64,000 nt of DNA from Ulota crispa (Eukaryota; Streptophyta; Bryopsida; Orthotrichales; Orthotrichaceae), in contig OY987249.1 in assembly GCA_963920765.1 (NCBI GenBank), forward strand, positions 13,578,817 to 13,642,816, in the 5' to 3' direction. The notes below the pieces were generated by a model. It was not told the DNA's origin. It saw nothing but the letters and a program-made list of their open reading frames with translations, and ran no database searches. This document shows, one piece after another, positions 11,070 to 20,690 of the stretch. Position 1 is the stretch's first letter. Every line of letters starts with the position of its first letter. Both the position numbers and the translations under genes were made by a program.

Positions 11070-14031
11070 TGATTGCAAGAAACAGTAATATTACATTATA
11101 TCCCTTTTTTCTTGGGCAGCATTCTGATAGAGATCTCTCCATCATGTAAATACTTGTTATTTATTAATATTTGTGTTGATTTCAATAAATCAACAATTGT
11201 GGCAAAAGAGGTAGTTGTGGTAAGAACCACGGTTTGGTGACAGCGCAGCAGATATAGATTCTAGTGCACTGTGCCGTTTTGTCACATGCACAGCTCAAGG
11301 AGATTGGTAGCAGGTTGGCTGAGCCAATTTCCTGCCTCACTAGCTGTCAAGCCATGGGCCGCCATCACCATTCAATGACTCTGATGGAGTTTGAATCTGG
11401 ACCAGCGGGCAGCTAGAGACGACCGCTTTTCCAGCCAATCAAATCCAAGACTTAGCGAGTGAAGGCAAGCGTTTGACGCTATTATATGCCCGCAAGGGCA
11501 CGTGACCACTTTACGGTGGTGTTTATTTTGTAATTTAATCATTTTTATATGTTTATCTAGATGTTTTGGAAGGCTCATATATTTTGTTTTTGTTTAAATA
11601 AAAAGGGGTTTGGTATTTATGGTGAGGTTATGATAAAGAAAGGCGTAGATTGATGTGTCCTACTTTCTTACCTTAGATATGGTCGAAATTAAGGAGGACA
11701 TTTTTTTTGGTATATTGGAAGTTAATATATGAGTGTTAGTGGGAAGAAAAAAGAAACTCCAAAACTTTGATGTGAGAGAATTTTTTGTGTATAAATGATT
11801 TTAAATTGAAATTTAAAAAAGTTGTTTTTTGTATGTTTATTTTTCCAAAATGAATTTGTAAGTTTGATTTAGAGCTGTGATACAAAAGTTATGAGTGTTT
11901 GAATTTTGGAGTTATAAAATCAAACTATGAAGAAAAGCTGAGATTTTGACAAGCCATAGTTTATGATCTATATATTATTTTACAACAGAATTTGAAAAGA
12001 GTGTTCATTTTAGTTTTAGCTTTTTAGAAAGTCTTTAAACTTGAGATTTGAAGCTTGAAAGAGAAAATTATGAAAGTGTAAAGGATTGAAGGTGGCTGCC
12101 CTTTTGTTATGAAAAGGCCAAAATTTTGAAAAGCTACAACTTTTGGATAATATAAAATTTTCTTTTCAAAATTTTAGAAGTGATAGTTTGTTGTAATAGC
12201 TTTCTGAATTATTTTCAATCATTCCATTTGGAGTCTTATTAAAGAAGTTATAGCGTGTAGAAGTAGAAGGTTTTGGTGCTTTCCAAAAAATTGAGATTCA
12301 CATTTTGATTGACTAAAACTTTTAGATAGAGTTTTATTTTTAAGTGAATTTTTTTGAAATTGTAGCCAGTGGTATCATTTTTCCAAATTAATATCACGTT
12401 TCTATGGGTGATGTATAGAACAAAAGTTATAGAGGTTTATAGAGGCAGTATTTAGTTTGTAAAGAGAAAAAAAAAACTTTTATTTTGAATCTGCATAACT
12501 TTTGGACAGTAGCTTAAATCGATTTGAAATTTAGAAAGATGTTAGAAGGTTAAAAGAGCTTTTAAAATTACTAGTATGTTTAGCATTTGGATCTTTGAGC
12601 CATTTGTGCCACAAGATAAAAGGTTGTAGCTTTTTTAGGACTTATTATTTGTAAATTTTCCTATTGTTTTTAGTAAAACATGAAGACTTAAAAACATGAA
12701 GACTTGAAAATTTGAAGACTTAAAGATTTGAAAACATAAAGATTTTAAGAAGAATGTTTTGAGTTTATTTTTTATGTATGTGCGGAATGTGATTTTGTTA
12801 TTTTTAGCCCGTTTTGGAGGCTCATTTGTCACTTCATTTTCATTCTGTTTTGTAAACTTTATTGTAGGTAGTTTGGATTAAACCAAACTTAACCTCTTTT
12901 ATTGTCGTGGTGACGAAGTGGGATTGATCACCCACATGGTCAAGACTTGCTTTGTTCTCACGATTTGGAGTTTTGACCAGCAAATCGTGAATTTGAATTT
13001 AGGATCCCGTCATACAGACGGCAGCTCGTATTTGCTATCTTAATCTATCCATCCCGTATTCAGTGGACTCTTATCCTTACCTTAATCTTTATACCCCTTA
13101 GAACCAGCCATAAGATAGGCCAACGGAAGACTAAAAATCTGAAGAGTGAAGATCAAGTCCAAATACAATTTTAGTCAGCAACGCACGATCGCAGCAAGAC
13201 ATCTTGCGTGTTTTCAAAGAGCGCTCCTCTCAACCCGATAGCGGGTGATATTAGGATCATATTTTTTGCTTAACAAATTCTTTTGACCTGAAATTTGAAA
13301 ATAAAGAAAACATTAAAGTTACTGACGTTCAATAATTTTCTAGTATTTTAAAAAATGATTTAATTATTTATAATTGAATACCGATTGTATGTCTATCTAA
13401 ATAGTTTTGGGAGTTTTCAATATTGCATTAAATCAAAAAATGCAAATTTTTGGCCACAAATCAAAATAGTAATTCAGGAGGCATTATTACACAAATTTAT
13501 TGACCGGTTTTGCAAATCTCAAAATTCTATGTCTTGCACATTTTCTCAAAGTGGGCATCATATCTCCCTGCTAGGTTATAGACAAAAATCTTCCTAGAAA
13601 AAATATTTTCATCATTTCAAATCAATCGAAGAGGCTTCAAATGGCTAATTTTTGTTTTATTTTTTTTGGTTTTTTGTAATTACTAAAAATTAAAACATAA
13701 CAGCCTAGAAATTTTAATAATTTCTGCTCCTCATGCCTATGTAGTTTTCCTCTTCATTTATTGGCACTATGTAGTACCATTGACCACTAACATCATCTAA
13801 GAATGTGAATTTTTTTTTCATCCATTCATTGAATTGCCATTATTGATAGTTGACCTTTCTAAATGACATGCCACGTGCTTTGTTTCCAATAGATTTGGGA
13901 TGGGAGGGACAATTAAAATTTCCATTGCGATAATGTTGTGTAGTATTTAGAGTATTGGTAGCATTGCCAGTATTACACGCAAAAAGAGGCATTTTGAGAC
14001 AAAACTATGAAGTGTTTTTTGCAATTACCTT
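11070..14031. mobile_element. Nested family C element (TSD TTAC)
   Basis: Left GGGTGATTGCAAGAAACA and right TTTTTTGCAATTACCT are inverted and flanked by TTAC on both sides. The right subterminal region (ATTTTGAGACAAAACTATGAAG) is the reverse complement of the left subterminal region of the copy at 8955. There is no transposase; the interior is dominated by the degenerate repeat described at 11130-13250. Confidence 0.6.
11130..13250 (+). repeat. Degenerate ~2-kb repeat, copy 1 (second copy 49310-51150)
   Basis: It shares ordered blocks with 49310-51150: ATTTCAATAAATCAAC (ATTTTAATAAATAAAG in copy 2); CGTGACCACTTTACGGTGGT (TGTGGTCACCTTACGGTGGT); then tandem-like modules containing GAAGTTATA or AACTTTTGGA; and a tail CAAAGAGCGCTCCTCTCAAC (CAAAAGCGTGCTCCTCTTTA). 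The middle modules recur with a period of roughly 130-180 bp. The layout could be a diverged LTR, but I see no primer-binding site, TG...CA termini or polymerase, so the class is open. Confidence 0.55.
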
Positions 14032-14209
14032 TACATTACCTCTCATTTCAATGGAAAATTCCCATTTTAATGAATATGGAGTTTATGGTATTCAAATTTA
14101 ACTTGATATAATCAAGTACTGTACGATCTGTACCTTGATTTTTTTATAATTTTTTTTGGTATTGTGTACCATTGTCATTGAATGGTGTCTTGTTCCTTTG
14201 AAACCCATG

Positions 14210-14457
14210 AACCCGATATTTGTTAATTTGGGAAAAATAGGTGTCCCACTTTATATTCCACTTGAAATCCAAAAAGTTACTTTAAACCAGATGCAAAGGT
14301 ATTAGTTTCAGTTTGAGCCAGTAAGATTTTTTTCTTCGCAAATTCCTCCTCTTAGGTGAGGACATGTGTAGGTTTTAAGACGCCACCTAAAACCTTCATA
14401 TCAAATTCTGAAAGTCCCAAAATGTACAATTTTTCCAAAATTAACAAATATCAAGTT
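14210..14457. mobile_element. MITE family B copy, TSD CATG
   Basis: A 248-bp element with inverted ends AACCCGATATTTGTTAATTT and AAATTAACAAATATCAAGTT, flanked by exact CATG repeats (14206-14209 and 14458-14461). The interior holds blocks shared by the family, e.g. TCCTCCTCTTAGGTGAGG. Confidence 0.85.
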
Positions 14458-14644
14458 CATGGCTTTTAGCCACCATTGCACTCAAAGTTTGGATTGGGAA
14501 AAGTAGGTTGTATAGTATTTTTCATACCTCAATGTACAAATTAAAACATTTATTGAGGTCCTTTGAAAGGGGTTTGGAGGGGACATCTAAAAGGTTCATA
14601 ATTTTGCTAATGTTACTTTTAAGAAACCACCCCTTGGCCCTCAC

Positions 14645-14840
14645 TCCTTCACCCACAACCAATCTTGCTTTTACAAAACCACCCTTCACCCCCTTCATGG
14701 CTTCACTCACAATTGATCTTGCTTTTACAAAACCACCCCTCACCCCTTCACCCACTACCAATCTTGCTTTTACTAAACTACTCCTCACCCCTCACATGGA
14801 AGGAGGCCCTAATTGTCATGGAAGGAGGCCCTAATTGTCA
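14645..14840. repeat. Minisatellite: three ~50-bp units plus an exact 22-bp tandem pair
   Basis: The block ATCTTGCTTTTACAAAACCA is repeated three times, with spacings of about 54 and 45 bp, in C-rich sequence (TTCACCC motifs). It is followed by two perfect head-to-tail copies of a 22-bp unit beginning ATGGAAGGAGGCCC at 14796-14817 and 14818-14839. The long ORFs on both strands here are by-products of the repeat. Confidence 0.85.
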
Positions 14841-14879
14841 CTTATTTTGTTGCTACGACCTCTCTCTTTAGCACTGAAT

Positions 14880-15482
14880 TTTGCTATTAAAATTTCAAAA
14901 TCCTTTTTAATTGCAATTTTAGGTGTAATTATCTTAATTTAGTGAAACTACAAACACATAAGCTGTCCATTTTAGAGGATCTAAAAATCATATTTAAGTG
15001 GCAGGCACGTACAGTCGTACACCCAGCGGGATCCACGGTTCGTCGGTTCCCCATGCACCAATGATCACAAATGTAAGCTAAATTCAGCAAAGCATCCACT
15101 GATACATATTTTAAAGCAACAAAATAAATAAAATAAATAAATCCTCACCGACAGAGTTGAATTATCACACATGTAGCAATGTTTCTAGCCACTTGATCTA
15201 ATTACGAAAATCACAGTACAACTGTTGGAATGACTGCCATGTAGACGAAGCCACGACAGGAACCCAATCATGCACTGGACCTCGATCAAGCTCCACAAAA
15301 ACTGCCGAAAGCGGCAACTGCAAAGTATCGGCCGACCTCAAGAGTCATCACAATCCTGTACAATTCTACGCGACCTGCAACAACTAACGATGTGAAAAAG
15401 TCCTGGCATCCGAAATCTAGAAACATTCAGTCATAAATCAGTGGGCTGCTTGGCACCGCAGAAAACTCTGTAACGCTCACAA
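14880..15482 (-). other. Probable 3'UTR and downstream region of the WRC gene
   Basis: From about 15000 the base composition rises to gene-like levels and continues into the stop codon of the minus-strand WRC gene at 15483. This fits a 3' untranslated region. No clear polyadenylation signal was singled out. Confidence 0.4.
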
Positions 15483-18159
15483 TCAAAGCACAGATTTGCT
15501 GTTCATCGCTGCTTTCCTTCGAACAGCGTTCCTCGGTGGCAGAGGTGGGATCGTCGGGGGCCGAAACACGCGTCTGTTTTCGTGGACTTGAGAATTCGCC
15601 TTCACCGCACTCACATCCGAAGCGGTCTTCATCGCCGCACTCATCACATTCGAAGCGGTCTTCTTCGCTGCAACATGCTGTCCCCGATGCTGTCTTTTCG
15701 GTGCGTTCATAAGCATCAGTGGCTCTGCATCGGAGTCTGCATGATCGTCGTCGCCACTTGACTGTCCCTGCACAGGATTCTCCTCATTGTTCGCATCACG
15801 ACTCACGGTGTCTGTCGGAGAGACTGGAACTGACGTCGACGGTCGAGGATTTTGCAGCGTCGGCACTTGGTTGCGTTGTTTGTGGATCGCAGGCTTGCGC
15901 TTGTTGGGGTTGAGTTCACGTCTGGCAGCAGCGATCTTCGCCGCGTATCGAGCGTTCTTTATGTCAGTAAGAACGAGGTGATGCTCACAAAGCGTGCGGC
16001 CCACTTTGGCGTCCAAGGGGCACTGCCAAGCACGGCCATTGGTGCTGCTTCTGTCCGTCCGGGCGCATCGCACACCACTTCGGGTGCCCTTCTCCGCGAC
16101 AATCTTCGCATGCAGTGCTATCAAAGTCCCTGGAATTGCTCTCGTGAGTTGGTTACTGCGATCAAGTAGCGGAGACGAATGGGCTTGCCCAGTCCTGGTC
16201 GACGATCCAGACGCATCTCTGGACGCAAGTAAATGTTTGGTAGTTTTACCGGTCTCCGCTTCTTCTTCAAGTGGGATCGTTGCAGCACCAAGCCCTGCGG
16301 CATCAACTCCTCCTGCCTCGGTAAAGCTCTGATTTGGTGGTTTGGATATGCCTCTCTTCGAAACTGGTTCTTTATACGCAATTTTCCTGGTTTTGCCCCT
16401 TTGCTGATGTCTCAGTACCTTCCATCGTAAGCTTCGATGATGCTTGCAAAGGGTGTAACCCGGCATAGCCATCATGGGACACCGCCAGTTCTTAGATTCT
16501 TCTCTCCTGGCACATGGCACGCCCGTCTGGACTCCCGTCTCTGAGAGAATTCTGCTCTGCATTGCCTTCAAGGCACCTCGAATGGGATTCGGACGATCAT
16601 CCAGCTGTTCGGTGTCATTCGATGAAGACTTCCGCTTTCGGCTCAGCATAGGGATGGCTGGCTGTGAACCTGAAGGATCTGCTACCAGCGCAGCCATGTG
16701 CATGTTGGCGTGACTATGCTGCAAAGTTTCATACTCCTTCGCCGACTGGGTCAGAGCTGCTTCAAGCTTCTTCTGGTATGTTCTTCTCCGAGTCTGGACT
16801 CCTGGAAAAGTCAAACAGCACAAAAAAATATTTTGTCAACGTCTATCGGTTTTAAAGAGAATGCAGAGAATGATCTGCTTTGGTGTTCAGGGTTTAAGGT
16901 TTTGGAGTGATGACGTTTATCAAACCTTCATGGTTGCCTTTAGAGCAAGCCGGCTTCACCGTTGGAGCCAAGTGATCGTCAATTTTTAATTGCCGGTTTG
17001 ATTGCCGAGATGAGCCAACATGACCAGCTGTGTCAAGAGTTACTGCCGAGTTGTGCTGGGGCTGTTGTTGCACGTCAAGCTGGTTGCCGCAAAGAAGGTA
17101 ACAACCGTGAACGTCGTTGAAGTGTGAATTGTTCTTCAGGTGGAACCGCACTTGATGCTTCCAGTCGCTTGCGAATCTCGGCCATGCTGATTGCATCCTA
17201 AAGCTTGTGAAAAGATCTGCCAGTATCATCCCTTCGCTGCCAGCAGCCAAAAGCTGCAGATACAAAGAGTGCAGCAAGGAGCCTTCTGGTGCTTTCGAAG
17301 GATGAATCTGTTGGGCTTCGGCATCCGATTCTGTCAGCATTGGGTCCAGGCTGCTCATGAGTTCTTCAAGGGGAGAACGAAATGTCTCCGTCGTCAACCC
17401 CTTTGATTCTTCACCCTGATCATAAGCTCCCCCGTCTCCTTCAACCTGCAAAGACAAACTCTGTTTGTCACGAACTACTTTAAGTAGAAACCTAAAAACA
17501 GAGGACTTTCACGCCCAATCAAGGAAATCTATCTATTTAAGCGTACATCAAGTCGGCAGACTCGGATCGGCAAAAAAACAGTGAGAACATTCAAAGCATT
17601 TGCTTGCATGCCCTCTAATTGTACTGAACCGGGAAGCTATGGCGTCAGACATTTCCAAGGGCAACTTAACGAAAGAACAAAAAAAGACCCCCAGATATCA
17701 GCACGGCACTCAATAAAAAAGCACCTCAAGTATACTAATACGTGGAGCGACCACAGGTTGTTCTCCAATGTGGACAGGAGTAGAAGCACATTTCTTTCGG
17801 TTTCGCTGCGTGTGTTGTAGTGAAGCATCTTTCTGGCCATCGTCTGCATGCCATCCCGGGTCCCCTGACAAATCCGAGCCTCCATGTGCACTACTCGCAA
17901 GCTTCATGTGCCCTTGTGGCTTCGGCAGCATCGAAATGCCTGGCGGCTTACCTTGCTCCCCTGGAAGAACCAGCTTACTCTTCAAGCCAGGTGAAGCAGG
18001 CTCCATCACCAACGTAGTCCTGCTTATTGTCCTCGTCTCCTCTTCCAGCAGGACATCTTCGATGGCCGATGCCTTGAGCAGCTGAGGTGCCACAGGGCCC
18101 ACAACGGGCTGCTCACCCTCATCGATACTCGCTTTTCGAGGCTTCTTTCTAATCCTCAT
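15483..18159 (-). CDS. Winged-helix-like and double-WRC domain nuclear protein
   Basis: Three exons give 757 residues: 18159-17725, 17445-16926 and 16801-15483. Intron 1 (279 bp, GTGCTT...TTTGCAG) is phase 0; intron 2 (GTTTGA...TTTCCAG) is phase 1 and joins cleanly. The start MRIRKKPRK resembles, from memory, that of plant WRC proteins. Residues about 199-264 look like a winged-helix fold: helices around LYLQLLAAG and ILADLF, an amphipathic helix QVRFHLK and a wing strand FNDVHGCYLL. Two WRC-type C3H modules follow: C415, C426, C437, H440 (with W424-R425-C426) and C564, C579, C590, H592/H593 (WQC in place of WRC). Basic stretches near 371-376 and 444-458 could be nuclear signals. The WRC domain is a plant DNA-binding and nuclear-targeting motif best known from GRF factors. 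No QLQ domain is seen, so this is not a GRF. The likely role is chromatin-associated transcription control; the target is unknown. Confidence 0.8.
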
Positions 18160-19400
18160 CCTCCCTCGGTTGTCTCTTACACTGCTAGCTCCTGTACCAC
18201 CCCATCAACCGCTCGTCACACAAAAACAGGCATCTTTTTAATTAACATTCAGCAAAGTAACAACAGCAAAAAAAGAAAGGGAAAATTTTATGGATACCCC
18301 TGACGTTTGCAATATTTCGTAGGTACCCCTGTTTTTTCAGAAATTGCACAAATACCCTGGACCATAATTTGTAGGCATTTACTTGTTGTGCTCGTACTTC
18401 CTTAATGACCAATGTTGAAGAATGGGAATGTAAATGAACCAGAAACGTGAGCACAAAGGAAGAAGAGAAGTGGTATGCACGACAAAACAAACAGGATGTT
18501 TATGCAATTTCTGAAAAAGCAGGGGGTATCTGTGAAAATATTGCAAACTTCAGGAGTATCCAAGAAATATTCCCCAAAATATAATACAAAAAGATGCCTC
18601 ATTTCTTAAAAATTTCAACGTCCTCCGGCTGACCCATTTCGGCTAATTCACATCAGCCACTGTCACACTCCCACACAAGTATTGATCAGCTCGAGCAGTC
18701 GATTCGATTGCAAAGCGTCCTTGCGTCGACTCGACGATCGGAGATGCTTGGAACATATATATATGATCTATGTCCAAGTCACCGAAGAGAAAAGATTACA
18801 TACCCCGCCAAATCACCCAAGCTGTTACGATCGACCGACTACACTCGCCACGATGCCGGAAGCTGAACGAATTCTTCCTCAAGCAAAGAATCGCAAGCGC
18901 ACATCACAGGTACTCTCACAACCAACGCTTACAGGCACTTCAAGCTCCTCTGCATACAATTATTCGAGCTAGCTCCGATCCGCATCATCTACTGCTAGAA
19001 ATGGGACGACGACAGCTACATACTTAGTGAAAACTTGGTGACACCATGACAACGAGGCTCGAAGAATTAAACGTTTAATTCCTTTGCAAGTATCCGGTGC
19101 GGGATCTACACTGCTATGGGCTTGATAATGCTGTTTATGCAAGAAGGGTAAAGAAGAGAGACGCCATGGCCAGGCGGGACGTTCACAGCCTTGGTGAAGG
19201 AGCTCGATGAGATGCGAGGCGTGCGCGAGAGCAGGGGGCGGTGCGGCTATGGGGGGGAGGATCGGAGTGGCAGCGTGAGCGTGCAGTGGCCGAGTACGTG
19301 ACTGTGCGAACTGAGAACTGTTCGAAGCTGGTCGAGCTCGTAGCGAGGCTGGGATCCCAAGTCCCATTCACACTGCCACCCAGTCTAATCTACTTCCACT
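18160..19400 (-). promoter_or_regulatory. Upstream region / probable 5'UTR and promoter of the WRC gene
   Basis: About 18600-19380 is clearly GC- and CpG-richer than the surrounding DNA and lies immediately upstream of the minus-strand start codon. The repeat at 18279-18575 separates it from the ATG. ORFs here (up to 132 codons, 18969-19367 minus) lack recognisable features. A 5'UTR exon with a leader intron is possible; I cannot place a transcription start. CATATATATATG near 18755 is a weak TATA-like candidate. Confidence 0.4.
18279..18575. mobile_element. Fold-back MITE (family G) inserted just upstream of the WRC gene
   Basis: Both ends are about 100-bp inverted repeats: left GGGAAAATTTTATGGATACC with TGACGTTTGCAATATTT, right AAATATTGCAAACTTCAGGA with AAGAAATATTCCCC. 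The same structure, with ACCCTGGACCATAA and AAAGGAAGAAG blocks, is at 36855-37183. It lies 120 bp before the start codon. Confidence 0.8.
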
Positions 19401-20239
19401 CTTACATATTTCAAAACTCAAAAATTTCAACTTCATACACTATACGCACGTGTGTGTATTTTTTCGTAAACACAAACTTATATATAAACATGCCAATTCA
19501 CTCCCTCGTTGAGACTGGTAAATTAGAAAGGACATCTTGCTCAGTCACCGTATTGGGATGACGTTTACATTTTGGAAATTTTGGAACTATTAACAATGAA
19601 AATAATTACATAAGAACGGCTAACATAAGTTTGGAGCCTTATAATCAGCTAAACCACTACACAAAGATTGGTTTCATTGCTATGAAGGAAATAGAATGTG
19701 CAAGAGACATGCATAGAATGTGTCCAAATATTCCATGTTTATATTAAAAAAAGCCAACTACTTTACAGAAGAACAACCAATTTAGAACCTCTAAGCTAAC
19801 GTTTGAAATTTAGGCAAAGTTTGGGGAGATTTTTGAGTTTCATCGACTAAATTTTGATATTTCCTAATTTCAAGAATTTTTTTGAAGGTTGGGTTAGAAT
19901 ATGGTATAATTATAATTGGAAAATGTAACCAGTTTTTCTTCCTAGTAGTTTCATATTCCAACCATTTTATTTGCCATTTCAATTACACTAAGTAGTGTCA
20001 TTGGGTTGTTCCACAAACTTGTTATCCATTAAATTGGGAAAAAGTAGTGTTCCAAAATGTATTTTGAGAGTACTAAATTTTGCATTTGTGAGAATATTTG
20101 GTGATTTCAAGTGAGTTTTTTTGATAATTTTTGTAAGATATTTCATCATTGATGTAAGGTCTTGAAGAAATCATCACAATATTCACTCTAAATCAAAACT
20201 CTTAAAAACAAAAAATCCAAAAGTCCCAATACATAAGTT
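19401..20239. other. AT-rich intergenic DNA
   Basis: No gene or defined repeat was recognised; only short ORFs (63 codons). Confidence 0.5.
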
Positions 20240-20690
20240 TATTCCCAATTCAATGAATAACACATTGACACTAATTTCCTAACATTTTATACAATATAAA
20301 TACTCATTGGTACTACAATAATTTTTATCAATAAGTAATGCAATAAACAAATTTTAAAGGGAGTGGCAGCAACAAGGTTGCATGAAGACAAATTGTAAGC
20401 GGGCTAAAAGACAAACTAGCAACTAAAAGACAAACTAGTTGGAGAAAATTAACTATTAAGAGAAAAAAAAACTAGTGTGGAAAGACAAACTAGTGGCCAA
20501 AAGACAAACTAACAACGGAAGAAAGAACTAAAATTGTTTGGTTGTAAACCATGTGACGCCCTAAAAATTTTAAAGAGTTGCATGCGTCTTTAGGAGGCCA
20601 AGTGGTGAGTCATGAGATGGCTTTCTAGGGTAAGGCAAACTAATTGTTCACGCAACCTAATTGGTAAGACAATCTAGTTGGACTATTTAG
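20240..20690. mobile_element. MITE family F copy with internal short tandem repeat
   Basis: It has the ordered family F blocks (ACACTAATTT, AATTTTTATCAATAAGTAAT, GGCAAACTAATTGTT, GACTATTTAG). An expansion of AAAAGACAAACTAG-type units lies at about 20405-20515 and makes this copy longer than its relatives. The left terminus is approximate. Confidence 0.5.

Larger units (their letters stand above)
10903..14083. mobile_element. Family B element (TSD TATG) enlarged by nested insertions
   Basis: The left terminus AAAACCATATTCATTAAAAT and the right terminus ATTTTAATGAATATGGAGTT are inverted, and TATG is duplicated exactly outside them (10899-10902 and 14084-14087). Termini and 4-bp TSD match the four short family B copies at 14.2, 27.3, 32.2 and 33.5 kb. 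At 3.2 kb it is far longer than those 250-270-bp relatives. Most of the extra length is bounded by family C termini (about 11070-14030), so the simplest reading is a short family B MITE that received a family C element, which itself contains the 11.1-13.25 kb repeat. Confidence 0.7.

Noticed and set aside
14508..14834. 108-codon plus and 88-codon minus ORFs with repeated peptides
   Set aside because: Products of the minisatellite; repeats with periods divisible by three keep both strands open.
14645..14840. Regularly spaced repeats as a CRISPR-like array
   Set aside because: Spacing is unequal, the spacers are themselves repeat-derived, and the genome is eukaryotic; no cas genes.
18969..19367. 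132-codon minus ORF upstream of the WRC gene
   Set aside because: Pro/Ala/His-rich low-complexity translation in a GC-rich upstream region; more likely 5'UTR or promoter.
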